From Geminicoccaceae bacterium (GTDB taxonomy: Bacteria; Pseudomonadota; Alphaproteobacteria; Geminicoccales; Geminicoccaceae), in the NCBI GenBank assembly GCA_028279345.1, contig JANQNY010000076.1, positions 51,568 through 115,567 on the forward strand: a stretch of DNA of 64,000 nt, in the 5' to 3' direction. The notes beneath the pieces were generated by a model. The model ran no database searches. It saw only the letters and a program-made list of their open reading frames with translations, and was not told the origin of the DNA. This document shows, one piece after another, positions 43,135 through 52,616 of the stretch. Both the position numbers and the translations under genes were made by a program. Each line of letters opens with the position of its first letter. Position 1 is the first letter of the stretch.

Positions 43135-44145
43135 TTGAGCGCCAAGGCTGTCGCGCCGGCGACGTCTGAGATCGACCTGTTGCCCGAAAAGCCGGACATG
43201 CAGATCTCGGTGCGCCAGACCTTCGGGATCGACAGCGATCTCGACATCGGTGCGTTCTCGCGTGCCACGCCCTACGTTCCGTCCGTCGACGACAGCTATC
43301 GGTTCGATCGCGATACCACTTTGGCGATTCTCGCCGGTTTCGCGCACAACCGTCGCGTGATGATCCAAGGCTATCACGGCACCGGCAAATCGACGCACAT
43401 CGAGCAGGTGGCGGCACGGCTCAACTGGCCGTGCGTGCGCGTCAATCTCGACAGCCACATCAGCCGCATCGACCTCGTCGGCAAGGACGCCATCGTCCTC
43501 CGCGACGGCAAGCAGGTCACCGAGTACCAGGAGGGTATCCTCCCCTGGGCCTTCCAGCACCCGGTGGCACTGGTCTTCGACGAGTACGACGCCGGCCGTC
43601 CTGACGTGATGTTCGTGATCCAGCGCGTGCTGGAGGCCGAAGGGCGGATGACGCTCCTCGATCAGAACAAGGTGCTGCGTCCGCACAGGTCGTTTCGCCT
43701 GTTCGCCACGGCCAACACGGTGGGCTTGGGTGACACGTCGGGTCTCTATCACGGCACCCAGCAGATCAACCAGGGGCAAATGGACCGCTGGAACATCGTC
43801 GCCCAGCTCAACTATCTGAGTCACGATTCCGAGTGCGAGATCGTCCTCGCCAAGCTGCCCTCCTGGGACACCGATGCGGACCGGAAGAAGGTGGCGCAGA
43901 TGGTGGCGCTCGCCGAGCTCACGCGCTCGGGCTTCATCGCCGGCGATATCTCGACAGTCATGTCTCCGCGCGCGGTCATCACATGGGGTGAGAATGCGCA
44001 GATCTTCAATGATCTGGATTTTGCCTTCCGCGTGACATTTCTCAACAAGTGTGACGAAGCCGAGCGGCAGATCGTTGCCGAATACTACCAGCGCTGTTTC
44101 GGCACGGAGCTCAACGAATCGACCTCGGCCGTTACCTTGAGCTAG
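43135..44145 (+). CDS. cobS: Cobaltochelatase subunit CobS (AAA+ ATPase)
   Basis: A 336-residue AAA+ subunit of the aerobic cobaltochelatase that inserts cobalt into hydrogenobyrinate diamide. Walker A GYHGTGKST spans residues 79-87, Walker B is LVFDEYDAG and sensor-like motifs follow in LFATANTVGLGD. Start is TTG about nine bases after GGAGAG. CobS and CobT form the ring that works with CobN, which is not in the window. Confidence 0.95.
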   Translation: MSAKAVAPATSEIDLLPEKPDMQISVRQTFGIDSDLDIGAFSRATPYVPSVDDSYRFDRDTTLAILAGFAHNRRVMIQGYHGTGKSTHIEQVAARLNWPCVRVNLDSHISRIDLVGKDAIVLRDGKQVTEYQEGILPWAFQHPVALVFDEYDAGRPDVMFVIQRVLEAEGRMTLLDQNKVLRPHRSFRLFATANTVGLGDTSGLYHGTQQINQGQMDRWNIVAQLNYLSHDSECEIVLAKLPSWDTDADRKKVAQMVALAELTRSGFIAGDISTVMSPRAVITWGENAQIFNDLDFAFRVTFLNKCDEAERQIVAEYYQRCFGTELNESTSAVTLS

Positions 44146-44154
44146 GCCCGCGCG

Positions 44155-46023
44155 GTGGAGCATAAGAACCGCGTCGAGGAATTTCAGCGAGCACTGGCGG
44201 CGGCCACCCGCGCCATCGCCGACAAGCCGGCGCTGACGGTGGGCTTCCGCGGCGGGGACCGGCGCAAGCAGAACGCCCCCGTCGACGTCAGGCTGTCCGC
44301 CGTCCGCCCGGACCTGCATCCGGGCGAGGTGGCGCGCGTCCGTGGCGAGGCCGACGGCCAAGCACTGCGCGTCCGTCACCACAACGCCAAGCTGCACGCG
44401 CGTCAGCAGCCGCAGGGCGAGATCGCGCTCGCCATCTTCAATGCTCTGGAGCAGGTGCGGTGCGAGGCGTTGGGCTGCGCGCACATGGATGGTGTCCGCT
44501 CCAACGTGAACACGGCGACCGCAGCGCGGCTCATGGGGACGCAGGAAGGGAACGCCCAGGCGCATGCCGCCGGCGAGCAGCAAGACGAGGGCGCGCTAGC
44601 ACAGGTCGCCGAGCTCTATGCGCGCGAGAAGCTCCTGGGCTTCACCGCGCCCAGCATGCAGCGGAAGATCCTGGAGCACTGGCGCGACATGCTCGACCGC
44701 AAGATCGGTCGCGAGGTGCACGCGCTCGGCGGCTGCCTCGCCGATCAGGGCGACTTTGCCGACCAGGTCCGCGATCTGCTCCGCCAGCTCGGTCTGGAGG
44801 AGGAGAACGACCTGCCGCCGGACCGCTCGGAGGAGGAGGACGAGGACGACAGTGGCGAGCAGCCGCCTGGCTCGGGCGAGCAGGAGAGTGGCGAGCAGGA
44901 CGTCGACGACCAGACGGAGGAGAGCGATCAGAGCGAGCGCGGCGAGGCCGAGACCGAAGAGATGTCGGGCGAAGCCGAGGCCGCGCCGGAGGGCGAGGAC
45001 GCCGAGGCCGACGGCGCCGACCGGGAGGCCGAGGATGCCCGTCAGAACCAGGCGCAGCTGGGTCAGCTGCCCGGCCAGGAAGCCGACTATCAGATTTACA
45101 CCCAAGAGCACGACCAGATCATCTACGCGGAGGACCTTTGCAGCCAGGCGGAGCTGACCCGGCTCCGGATGCAGCTCGATCAGTCGCTCGAGCGTTTCCA
45201 GGGCATGATCGGCCGCATGGCCAACCGGCTGCAGCGGAAGCTCATGGCGCAGCAGCTCCGCTCATGGTCGTTCGATCTCGACGAGGGCCTCTTGGACACC
45301 GCGCGGCTGTCGCGCGTCGTTACGGCGCCTGGCCAGCCCTTGTCGTTCAAGCAGGAGAAGGACACCGACTTCCGCGACACCGTGGTGACGCTCCTGATCG
45401 ACAATTCGGGCTCGATGCGCGGCCGGCCGATCTCGGTCGCTGCCGCCTGCGGCGACATCCTCGCCCGCACGCTCGAGCGCTGCGGCGTCAAGGTGGAGAT
45501 CCTCGGCTTCACGACCCGCGCCTGGAAGGGCGGCCAGTCGCGCGAGGCTTGGCTGCGGGCCGGCAAGCCGGGTTCGCCTGGCAGGCTCAACGACCTCCGC
45601 CACATCGTCTACAAGGGCGCCGACAGCCCTTGGCGGCGCTCGCGCCGCAATCTCGGGCTGATGTTGCGCGAGGGTATTCTCAAAGAGAACATCGACGGTG
45701 AGGCGATCCTCTGGGCGCACCACCGCCTTGCGAACCGGCCCGAACAGCGACGCATCCTGATGGTCATCTCCGACGGCGCGCCGGTCGACGATTCGACGCT
45801 TTCCGCCAATCCCGGAAACTATCTCGAAAAGCACCTGCGCGAGGTCATCGAGTTCATCGAGACCAAGAGCGCCGTGCAGCTCGTCGCCATCGGCATCGGC
45901 CATGACGTGACGCGCTACTACCGTCGTGCGGTCACCATCTCCGATCCCGAGCAGCTCGGCGGCGCCATGCTCGGCAAGCTCACCGAGCTCTTCGAGGAAG
46001 CCCGCCCGCGTTCGCCGGCGTGA
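44155..46023 (+). CDS. cobT: Cobaltochelatase subunit CobT (VWA domain)
   Basis: A 622-residue partner of CobS. It has an N-terminal helical domain, a highly acidic Glu/Asp-rich linker (about 220-305) and a C-terminal von Willebrand A domain whose MIDAS is Asp416-x-Ser-x-Ser in [10 protein letters not shown]. The start is GTG, nine bases after cobS. The final bases overlap the GNAT gene by GTGA. Length agrees with known CobT proteins (about 630). Confidence 0.95.
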   Translation: MEHKNRVEEFQRALAAATRAIADKPALTVGFRGGDRRKQNAPVDVRLSAVRPDLHPGEVARVRGEADGQALRVRHHNAKLHARQQPQGEIALAIFNALEQVRCEALGCAHMDGVRSNVNTATAARLMGTQEGNAQAHAAGEQQDEGALAQVAELYAREKLLGFTAPSMQRKILEHWRDMLDRKIGREVHALGGCLADQGDFADQVRDLLRQLGLEEENDLPPDRSEEEDEDDSGEQPPGSGEQESGEQDVDDQTEESDQSERGEAETEEMSGEAEAAPEGEDAEADGADREAEDARQNQAQLGQLPGQEADYQIYTQEHDQIIYAEDLCSQAELTRLRMQLDQSLERFQGMIGRMANRLQRKLMAQQLRSWSFDLDEGLLDTARLSRVVTAPGQPLSFKQEKDTDFRDTVVTLLIDNSGSMRGRPISVAAACGDILARTLERCGVKVEILGFTTRAWKGGQSREAWLRAGKPGSPGRLNDLRHIVYKGADSPWRRSRRNLGLMLREGILKENIDGEAILWAHHRLANRPEQRRILMVISDGAPVDDSTLSANPGNYLEKHLREVIEFIETKSAVQLVAIGIGHDVTRYYRRAVTISDPEQLGGAMLGKLTELFEEARPRSPA

Positions 46024-46487
46024 GCGGCACCGACGTCGGCTTGCGGCGGGCGACGCACGCCGACGCCACGTTGTTGGCCCAGCTCAATCGGCAGCTCATC
46101 GAAGACGAAGGCAACCGCAACCCTATGGACCAAGCGGCGCTCGCGGCGCGGTTCAGGCAGCGGCTCGACGACGGCTGGGCGGCGGACCTGATCGTCGTCG
46201 AGGGCGCCGTTGCAGGCTATGCACTATATCGGCTGCTGGACGAACCGGCCGGACCCACGGTGGAGCTGCGCCAGTTCTACATCGGGCGGGCCTGGCGCCG
46301 CCGGGGCGTTGGTCGGCGGGCCATTGCGCTCCTCGTCGCGCAGCGCTGGGCGGCGGCATCCCGCCTGAAGGTCGATGTGCTCGAGACCAACCCGAGCGGT
46401 CACGCGTTCTGGTCCGCCCTCGGCTTCCTGCCCTATGCGAGAACGCTCGAACAGAGCCTCGAGGCGCTGTCTTCCGATCGGCCATGA
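46020..46487 (+). CDS. GNAT-family N-acetyltransferase
   Basis: A 155-residue acetyltransferase. The acetyl-CoA loop is [11 protein letters not shown] (about residues 95-105), with a preceding FYIGRAW strand and the C-terminal [18 protein letters not shown] typical of the fold. Start is a GTG overlapping the cobT stop, so it is co-translated. Substrate unknown. It ends 13 bases before a convergent acyltransferase gene. Confidence 0.85.
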   Translation: MSGTDVGLRRATHADATLLAQLNRQLIEDEGNRNPMDQAALAARFRQRLDDGWAADLIVVEGAVAGYALYRLLDEPAGPTVELRQFYIGRAWRRRGVGRRAIALLVAQRWAAASRLKVDVLETNPSGHAFWSALGFLPYARTLEQSLEALSSDRP

Positions 46488-46500
46488 CCTGCGGGGGTCG

Positions 46501-47688
46501 TCACGTGCTGGCGACGGTCTGACGTTGATGACCCTTCTGCGAGGTGACTCGCCGCAAGCCAAGTGCCAGCCGGGTCGGGGCGCTGTGCATGGCGAGCCAA
46601 GCCGCGGCCACGCTGCCCACGCCGGCGATGACGGCGATGACGAACGCCTTCGTCACCGGGTCCGATGTCCAGGACAGCAGGAGCCAGCCCAACAGCACGA
46701 TCAACGTCTGGTGGACGATGTAGAAGCCCAGAGCGAGGGGCGCGAACGCGCGCAGGCCGGGTAGCGGCTCTCGCAGCCAGCGGCGGGCGAGGCCGAGCAG
46801 CGCCAACAGCGTGGCCCATTCGGCGGCGATGCGGAGCGCGAGGCGCGCCGCCCACGGTGCCTCGATCCACCCCAAGCCGCCCTGGGCGACGGCGGAGGTG
46901 GCGAGCCATAAGCCCGTGAGAGCAACGGCCGCCGAGGTCGTTGCGACCAGCGCCTGGCTCGTCGCTGCCTGCAGGACCGGGTTCCGCGCGATCCACCAGC
47001 CCAGAACGACGAGCAGCGCATAGTGCGCGTGGTTGGCCCAGTCCCAAACGAGGTCGTGGGTGCTCGGGAAGCTCCGTCGGAGAGCAAGCTCCAGGCACAT
47101 GAGCGCGAGCCCCGGCAGCGCTAGCCGCCACGTCGCGGCGGCGAACCACTCGGCGGCACGCGGGGCGCCGTTCGTCCGCGCCAGCGGCAGCAGCAAGAGA
47201 CTGTAGACAAACAGATAGGGAAGGAACCAGAGGTGGTGCCAGGAGAGGTTGGCGGCAGGATAACAGCAATGAAAGTAGGGCCCGGCAAAGGCGAGGAGGC
47301 CGCCGTCGAAGTCGATGGGGCTCATGCGCAGCGGCACCTCGGGGCTGGTCCGCTCCACCCAGACCTGCGGCAGCACGAAGACGACCATGCCGATCAGCAG
47401 CGGGATCAGCAGACGCTGGACCCGCTCGACGAGGAAATGGCTGCGGCTCCGCTTGGCGAGCGCCCAAGCAGCGCTCATGCCGGCGAGCAGGAACAGGAGC
47501 GGCATTTGCCACACGTTGAGCAAGCGGACCACGAGGTCGGCCGACCAGTAGGGCGCGTTCAGATCCTTTATGTGCCACGGCTCGGTGTCAAACAGCCGGG
47601 CAGTGTGAAAGACGACGAGGAGCAGCACCGCGAGCGCGCGTAGCGCATCGACATCGTAGTGTCGCTCACCAATGGACGGATCAGTCAC
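46501..47688 (-). CDS. Acyltransferase-3 family membrane protein (OpgC-like)
   Basis: A 395-residue integral membrane acyltransferase with about ten helices. The family motif region is YDVDALRALAVLLLVVFHTA near the N-terminus with the catalytic-type His in VFHTARL; WHHLWFLPYLF is a second family mark. Such proteins acylate or succinylate glycans in the periplasm. I prefer the GTG nine bases after AGGA; the longer ATG start at 47721 would run into the divergent TetR gene. It is probably controlled by that TetR through the shared 20-base gap. Confidence 0.8.
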   Translation of the reverse strand: MTDPSIGERHYDVDALRALAVLLLVVFHTARLFDTEPWHIKDLNAPYWSADLVVRLLNVWQMPLLFLLAGMSAAWALAKRSRSHFLVERVQRLLIPLLIGMVVFVLPQVWVERTSPEVPLRMSPIDFDGGLLAFAGPYFHCCYPAANLSWHHLWFLPYLFVYSLLLLPLARTNGAPRAAEWFAAATWRLALPGLALMCLELALRRSFPSTHDLVWDWANHAHYALLVVLGWWIARNPVLQAATSQALVATTSAAVALTGLWLATSAVAQGGLGWIEAPWAARLALRIAAEWATLLALLGLARRWLREPLPGLRAFAPLALGFYIVHQTLIVLLGWLLLSWTSDPVTKAFVIAVIAGVGSVAAAWLAMHSAPTRLALGLRRVTSQKGHQRQTVAST

Positions 47689-47706
47689 GGCTGGGTATCC
47701 TTCACC

Positions 47707-47723
47707 GAATGAACGAATCATTC
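47707..47723. promoter_or_regulatory. TetR-type operator over the regulator's own start
   Basis: GAATGA-ACGAA-TCATTC is a perfect 6-bp inverted repeat with a 5-base spacer, typical of TetR-family operators. It covers the ATG of the TetR gene (47709) and lies about 20 bases from the divergent acyltransferase start, so one bound dimer could repress both genes. Confidence 0.6.
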
Positions 47724-48455
47724 AGTCAAGATATCACCACGACGGGCTCTGCAGCAAGCGAGCGCGCGAGGCGTGGAGATCGGAAGAAGGTGGCAGTTAT
47801 CGCCGCCGCCGCGCGCCGGGTGATGACCGCCCGCGGCGTCCGCCTGACCCAGGTCGCGGACGTGGCCCGGGACGCCAAGGTGGCGGCTGGGACGATCTAC
47901 CTGTACGTCCGCGAGAAAGACGCCCTCGTAGAACTGGCTCTTCGCGACGCCGGCGACCTGCCGCTCGATCAGGCCGAGCTGCCGCTTGAGGCGGATCCTT
48001 CGCGGCTCGAAGGCGTCGTCCTCCAAATCGTCCGGACGCGGTTCGCCTTTCCGGCGCTGGAAGCGGCTAGGAAGACGCGGAGCAGCGCCGGCCTCGAAGC
48101 CGTCTTCGCGGAGGTCTACGATGTCGTCTATCGATGGCGCCACTTGGTGGCGCTGCTGGACAGCTGTTCGGCCGACGTGCCCTTGCTGGCGCGCGTGTGG
48201 GACGAAGAGGTCCGCCGCCCCTACTTCACCGCTCTGGCCTCCTGTCTCCAGAACCACGCGGATGGTGGCATCATTCGCGCCGATCTCGACTGCGCTGCCG
48301 CGGCTCGAGCGCTCGTTGAGATGATCGTCTACATGGCGCACCGCCGCCGGCGCGATCGTGTCCCGCCTTCGAGCGACGAGGACAGCGTGCGGACGACGAC
48401 CCTGGCGTTGGCCATGGCTGCGCTGGAGCGACAGTCATCGGCGCCTTGCGCGTAG
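47709..48455 (+). CDS. TetR/AcrR-family transcriptional regulator
   Basis: A 248-residue regulator. The helix-turn-helix covers about residues 25-75 (VAVIAAAARRVMTARGVRLT, then VADVARDAKVAAGTIYLYV), with the classic GTIYLYVREKDAL end. The C-terminal ligand domain has no recognisable subfamily. There is no ribosome site before the ATG, and the operator sits on it, so the message may be leaderless or the start may lie slightly downstream. It is divergent from the acyltransferase, its likely target. Confidence 0.87.
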   Translation: MNESFSQDITTTGSAASERARRGDRKKVAVIAAAARRVMTARGVRLTQVADVARDAKVAAGTIYLYVREKDALVELALRDAGDLPLDQAELPLEADPSRLEGVVLQIVRTRFAFPALEAARKTRSSAGLEAVFAEVYDVVYRWRHLVALLDSCSADVPLLARVWDEEVRRPYFTALASCLQNHADGGIIRADLDCAAAARALVEMIVYMAHRRRRDRVPPSSDEDSVRTTTLALAMAALERQSSAPCA

Positions 48456-48460
48456 CCTGC

Positions 48461-49588
48461 TCAAAGGTGTCTCGCGAGGCTCTGCATGAAGCGCCGGTCG
48501 ATGCGGTCCTTGAGGCGCCAGAGGAGCGCGCCGATGGGGCCCGTACCGCCGCGAACATGGCCGTAGCCGCAGGCGAGCGCACGGCGGGAGCCGAGCGAGA
48601 TCAGCCGGAGATAGTCGGCCTGTGGTTCGTAGGTCGGGCGGTGCGAAACCGCATCGCCGGCGAGCAGCCGCGCGAGCACCGGCCCCTGCCGCACGGCGAA
48701 GACGCCGGCCTTGGGGCGAGGCGCCTGGTCGAGGTGTGCCACGTCACCGACGGCGAAGATCTGGGGGTGGCTTACCGAGCGCAGGTCGGGGCTGACGCGG
48801 ACGAAGCCGTCGGCGCTGAGCGCGAGCCCCGTCGCTTCGAGCCACGGCACTGGCTGCGCGCCCGCCGCCGCGATCGTGACGTCCGCGCGAACCGAGCTGC
48901 CGTCCGCCAGCTCGATACGGTCTGCCGCGAAGGCTGTGGCCGTCTGGCCGGTGATGATCTTGATCCCGGCGACGTTCATCGCTTGCGCCAGGATGACGCG
49001 TGCGCGCTCGGGAAGCTCGGAGACCAGACGATCGCGCTCGATGAGCGTCAGCGCGACCTCGCCGCCAAGACGATGCGCGATCGCCAGCGCAAGCTCGCAC
49101 CCGCCGACGCCGCCACCGACCACCGCGACGGGCGCTGGTTCGGCGCGCAGCCGGTCCCAGGCGCCGAGAAACGCGTCCATGGGCTTGACGGGTACCACAT
49201 GCCGATCGCTACCCGGCACTGGCGGTAGCTCGGACGTGGCGCCGACGTCGAGCGAGGCGGCGTCGAAGGCGAGGGGTGCGCTTCGTTCCAGAAGAACCCG
49301 GCCCGCGTCGAGATCCAGACCCACGCACCGATCGACGACGAAGCTGGCCCCGGCGCGCCTCGCCAAGCCTGTGAGGTCGATGTGGAAGGCGCCGCGCGTG
49401 TAGTGGCCGGCAAGATGACCAGGCAGCATGCCCGAATAGGGCGTCGTGGGCGCCGGCGAGACGAGGATCACCTCAGCAGTGGGTGCATCGCCCCGCGCCC
49501 AGGTGCGCAAGACCAGCGCATGGGCGTGGCCGCCACCGACAAGCACGATCCGTCGCGGGCGGCCCGGGCCGTCAAACGATGCCGGCAT
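48461..49588 (-). CDS. FAD-dependent pyridine nucleotide-disulfide oxidoreductase of the SelD-N type
   Basis: A 375-residue NDH-2-like flavoprotein. The FAD motif is VLVGGGHAHALVLR (about residues 14-27), followed by PTTPYSGMLPGHLAGHYT, a signature of the group found fused to the N-terminus of selenophosphate synthetase (SelD) in other bacteria. The NAD motif is VAVVGGGVGGCELAL and the second FAD motif is IFAVGDVAHLD. Here it stands alone, with no SelD domain. The ATG inside the upstream flavodoxin gene's end is preferred to a much longer open frame. It forms a pair with the flavodoxin-like gene. Confidence 0.85.
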   Translation of the reverse strand: MPASFDGPGRPRRIVLVGGGHAHALVLRTWARGDAPTAEVILVSPAPTTPYSGMLPGHLAGHYTRGAFHIDLTGLARRAGASFVVDRCVGLDLDAGRVLLERSAPLAFDAASLDVGATSELPPVPGSDRHVVPVKPMDAFLGAWDRLRAEPAPVAVVGGGVGGCELALAIAHRLGGEVALTLIERDRLVSELPERARVILAQAMNVAGIKIITGQTATAFAADRIELADGSSVRADVTIAAAGAQPVPWLEATGLALSADGFVRVSPDLRSVSHPQIFAVGDVAHLDQAPRPKAGVFAVRQGPVLARLLAGDAVSHRPTYEPQADYLRLISLGSRRALACGYGHVRGGTGPIGALLWRLKDRIDRRFMQSLARHL

Positions 49589-50033
49589 CGAGTGCTGCGG
49601 CCATGTAGGTTCCAAGCTCTCGGGCTTGCCCGATGAACGCCGGGTCCCAGCTGCCGCGCATGATGACGGGATCGACCGCCTGTCGCCAGCGAAGGCCGGT
49701 GGTGATGCTCTCGACCGCGCGCCGCGTGCCCGTGCCGTCATGTCCGGCGCGGATGTAGAGCGCATAGGGCAGGCCCTGCGTGTGCTCCAGGACGGGATAG
49801 TAGCAGCGGTCGAAGAAGTCCTTCAGCGCACCGCTCATATAGCCGAGGTTCTCGGTGGTCCCGAGGATCACCGCTTGCGCCGCCATCACGTCGGCGGGGC
49901 CCGCGTCGAAGGCGCCGAGCACGATCGTGTCGATCCCGTCGATCTCGACGGCACCTTCGTGGACCGCCTGGCGCAGGGCCGCCGTGTTGGGCGAGGGCGC
50001 ATGGGCGATGACGAGAAGACGCTTACCGGCCAT
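49572..50033 (-). CDS. Flavodoxin-fold NADPH-dependent FMN reductase-like protein
   Basis: A 153-residue flavodoxin-like protein. The FMN phosphate loop is VIAHAPSPNTAAL (about 8-20) and the isoalloxazine loop is LGTTENLGYMSGALKDFFDR (about 58-77). It could serve as a reductase or electron carrier. It overlaps the SelD-N-type flavoprotein by 17 bases and follows the gamma-glutamyltransferase gene by three, so all three are probably one transcript. Confidence 0.85.
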   Translation of the reverse strand: MAGKRLLVIAHAPSPNTAALRQAVHEGAVEIDGIDTIVLGAFDAGPADVMAAQAVILGTTENLGYMSGALKDFFDRCYYPVLEHTQGLPYALYIRAGHDGTGTRRAVESITTGLRWRQAVDPVIMRGSWDPAFIGQARELGTYMAAALDAGIV

Positions 50034-50036
50034 CGC

Positions 50037-51617
50037 TCAGCGGGCCGCGACGGCGCCGTCCGCCCTCGGATCGGTGGCGCCTTCGATGAGGCCAGTTGGA
50101 TGCCGCACGAGCGCGCCTGCATGCCCCATGCGGTCGTCGAAGTCTTCGACCAATTCCAGCGTGTGACCCAGGACCCGGAGTTCGTCGGTGACCTTGGCCG
50201 AGAACCGTCGTTCCAGCTTTAGTGTCGAGGTGTCCTCGCCCCAAGTACGGCCGAGGAGCCAGCGAGGCGCGTTTACCGCCTGCTGCAGGTCTTGGTTGAA
50301 CCAGGCGTAGCGCGAGAACAGCTCCGCTTGCGTCTGCGGCTGGCCCTCTCCGCCCATCGCCCCGTAGACCATCAGGCGACCGTCGTCGAAGGCGGCGAGC
50401 GCCGGGCTCAGCGTGTGCACCGGTCGCCTACCGGGCGCGAGCTGGTTCGGGCCGGGTGCCAGATCGAACGCTGCGCCGCGGTTCTGCCAGAGCACGCCGG
50501 TTCCAGGCACGACGAGGCCGGACCCATACTCCCAGAAGACACTTTGGATGTAGCTGACCGACAGGCCCGATCGATCGGTAGCGCCGAGCCAGACGGTGTC
50601 ACCGGCGAGCGCGGGATCAGGCCACGGCGCCGCGCGTGCCGTGTCGATTGCCGCCGTCTCCGTATCGAGCAGGGCCGGATCGAGCCACTCGCGCGGGTCG
50701 ACGCGCATCGACAGGGGATCACCGAGTTCGGCATTGCGCAGTCGGAAGGCGCGCTTGGTGGCCTCGACGATCGCATGGACGTGGGCGACGCCGTCCGGCC
50801 GGATGATGTCGAGACGTTCGGCAAGCGCCAGGATCATCAGCGCGGCGACGCCCTGGCTCGGCGGCGGCAGGTTGAAGACCGTGGCTTCGCCGATACGGGC
50901 CGACAAGGGCTCCACCTGTTGAGCGTTGTAGGCTTCGAGGTCGCTGCGGCGCAGCGGGCTGCCATTCGCTTCGAGACCGGCCGCCAGCGTGTCCGCCAGC
51001 TCGCCCCGGTAGAAGTCGTCGAGCCCGGCGCTCGCCAACCGCTCGAGCGTCGCCGCCAGCTGGGGCTGGCGGAGCACGGCTCCGGCCTCCAGGCTGGCGG
51101 GCAGGTAGGTAGCGGCGAAGCCAGTGACCGGCTCCAGCTCGCCACGTTTTTGCGCGGTGAGCGCCGCCATGGGCACCGTCACCGGAACGCCGTCGTGCGC
51201 GTGGCGGGTGGCATCCTGGAGGAGGCGCGCAAGCGGCAAGCTACCGCCCCGCGCCTGCGCCACGTCCAGCGCCGCGCTCCATCCGGCCACGGCACCGGCG
51301 ACGGTGAGCGCTGCAGTACCACCGCGGGCCGGGATCTTGCCCTGCTTCCCGTCCAGATATCGCTCGGGCGTCGCGAGGTCTGCGGCCGGGCCACTCGCGT
51401 CGATGGCGATCGGCGCCTCGCCGGGCGACGCGATCAGCCAGAAGCCGTCGCCGCCGATGCTGTTCATGTGCGGGTAGACGACGGCGCAGGCCGCGGCTGC
51501 GGCCACGGTCGCCTCGATGGCGTTGCCATCGTCGTTGAGCACGGCGACGCCGGCCTGCGCCGCCAGGTGGTGCGGTGCCGTCACCATGCCGCCCAGAGCG
51601 GTGCGCGCACGCAGCAT
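50037..51617 (-). CDS. Gamma-glutamyltransferase-family N-terminal-nucleophile hydrolase
   Basis: A 526-residue member of the Ggt/acylase family that cleaves itself and uses the new N-terminal Thr. The expected cleavage site reads AGDTVWLGATDRSG (Thr near residue 357), rather than the NTTH of classic Ggt. This is closer to oxamate amidohydrolase and YwrD-type members. The glycine motif near the C-terminus is GAMGGEGQPQTQ. There is no signal peptide, so it acts in the cytoplasm. Of two adjacent ATG codons the second is best spaced from AAGGAGG. Confidence 0.82.
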   Translation of the reverse strand: MLRARTALGGMVTAPHHLAAQAGVAVLNDDGNAIEATVAAAAACAVVYPHMNSIGGDGFWLIASPGEAPIAIDASGPAADLATPERYLDGKQGKIPARGGTAALTVAGAVAGWSAALDVAQARGGSLPLARLLQDATRHAHDGVPVTVPMAALTAQKRGELEPVTGFAATYLPASLEAGAVLRQPQLAATLERLASAGLDDFYRGELADTLAAGLEANGSPLRRSDLEAYNAQQVEPLSARIGEATVFNLPPPSQGVAALMILALAERLDIIRPDGVAHVHAIVEATKRAFRLRNAELGDPLSMRVDPREWLDPALLDTETAAIDTARAAPWPDPALAGDTVWLGATDRSGLSVSYIQSVFWEYGSGLVVPGTGVLWQNRGAAFDLAPGPNQLAPGRRPVHTLSPALAAFDDGRLMVYGAMGGEGQPQTQAELFSRYAWFNQDLQQAVNAPRWLLGRTWGEDTSTLKLERRFSAKVTDELRVLGHTLELVEDFDDRMGHAGALVRHPTGLIEGATDPRADGAVAAR

Positions 51618-51725
51618 CATCCCCTCCTTCCGGCTTCCCATGGCAGGCCTAGAACCTTTCCGTCGGCGACGGAAGAGACGCCGCGCTGTTGACGGCGGGC
51701 GCAGTCCGGGTCACTGGGCCGCCCC

Positions 51726-52577
51726 ATGTCCGCGCCCTTGCCGCTGCTCGCGCCAGACGATCTTGCGGCCTCCGCACGCTTTCGCGTGCTGGACGCATCG
51801 TGGATCTATCCAAAGTTGAACGAAGCCGGCATCGACGTGCGGCAACGTTACGCCGAAGCGCACCTGCCCGGTGCTCTGTTCCTGGATTTGGCCGCGCTGA
51901 GCCTGCCCTATCCGAACGCGCCCGACGTTCCGGCGCTACGCCCACCGCATCCGGACACGCTGCGCCGCCTGCTCGCCGCGGAAGGGATCGGCCCGGCGAC
52001 GCCGCTCGTGGTCACCGATTTCGACGGGGGCACGACCACCGCGCCCTTTGCGCGCTTGGCCCTCATCGACGCGGGCTTCGCCGACGTGCTGCTGCTCGAC
52101 GGCGGCAATGCTGGTTGGGCGGCGGCTGGCCTGGCACTGACCGCAGAGCGCCCCCGGTTCGTGACGGGCGCCGCCAGCACACCCACCGACGATGGGCGCT
52201 TCGTCAGCACCGCAACGACGTGGCAGGCCATCGCCTGCGGTGCGGCCACGGTCGTCGACGCCCGGGCCATGGCGAGCAACGACGTCATTCTGCCCGCGCG
52301 CTTCGCCGAGGTGGAGATCCCGACGGACGTCGTCCTGCGGCCGGGCGAGGTTGTCGTCGAGGCGGCGGAGGGCCAGCGCTTTCGCTCGCCTGCCGAACTC
52401 GCGGCCATCGCGAGGACGCGCGGCATCGCCCGTAACCGTCCGAGCATCATCACCTGTCATTTCGGTCTCGGCGCCGCGGCGGTGGCGACCGCGCTGGAGA
52501 TCGCCGGTCACCCCGCGCCTGCGGTCGACGCCGCATCGATCCTCGGCTGGGCGACGGAACCGAGCCGGCCCAGCTAG
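51726..52577 (+). CDS. Rhodanese-type sulfurtransferase (thiosulfate/3-mercaptopyruvate)
   Basis: A 283-residue tandem rhodanese. The N-terminal inactive domain runs to about 145 (VLDASWIYPKLN, then HLPGALFLDLA). The C-terminal domain holds the catalytic Cys244 in IITCHFGLGAAA, where a CG[ST]G loop would be usual, so specificity is uncertain. It is convergent with the giant RTX gene over 39 bases and divergent from the hydrolase gene. Confidence 0.85.
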   Translation: MSAPLPLLAPDDLAASARFRVLDASWIYPKLNEAGIDVRQRYAEAHLPGALFLDLAALSLPYPNAPDVPALRPPHPDTLRRLLAAEGIGPATPLVVTDFDGGTTTAPFARLALIDAGFADVLLLDGGNAGWAAAGLALTAERPRFVTGAASTPTDDGRFVSTATTWQAIACGAATVVDARAMASNDVILPARFAEVEIPTDVVLRPGEVVVEAAEGQRFRSPAELAAIARTRGIARNRPSIITCHFGLGAAAVATALEIAGHPAPAVDAASILGWATEPSRPS

Positions 52578-52616
52578 GCCGCCTTTGGCCGAGGATCGGT
52601 CATGGCGTCGCGGGGC

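Noticed and set aside
43114..44583. A 489-codon open frame antisense to cobS and cobT
   Set aside because: The plus strand encodes clear CobS and CobT; the antisense product shows no motif.
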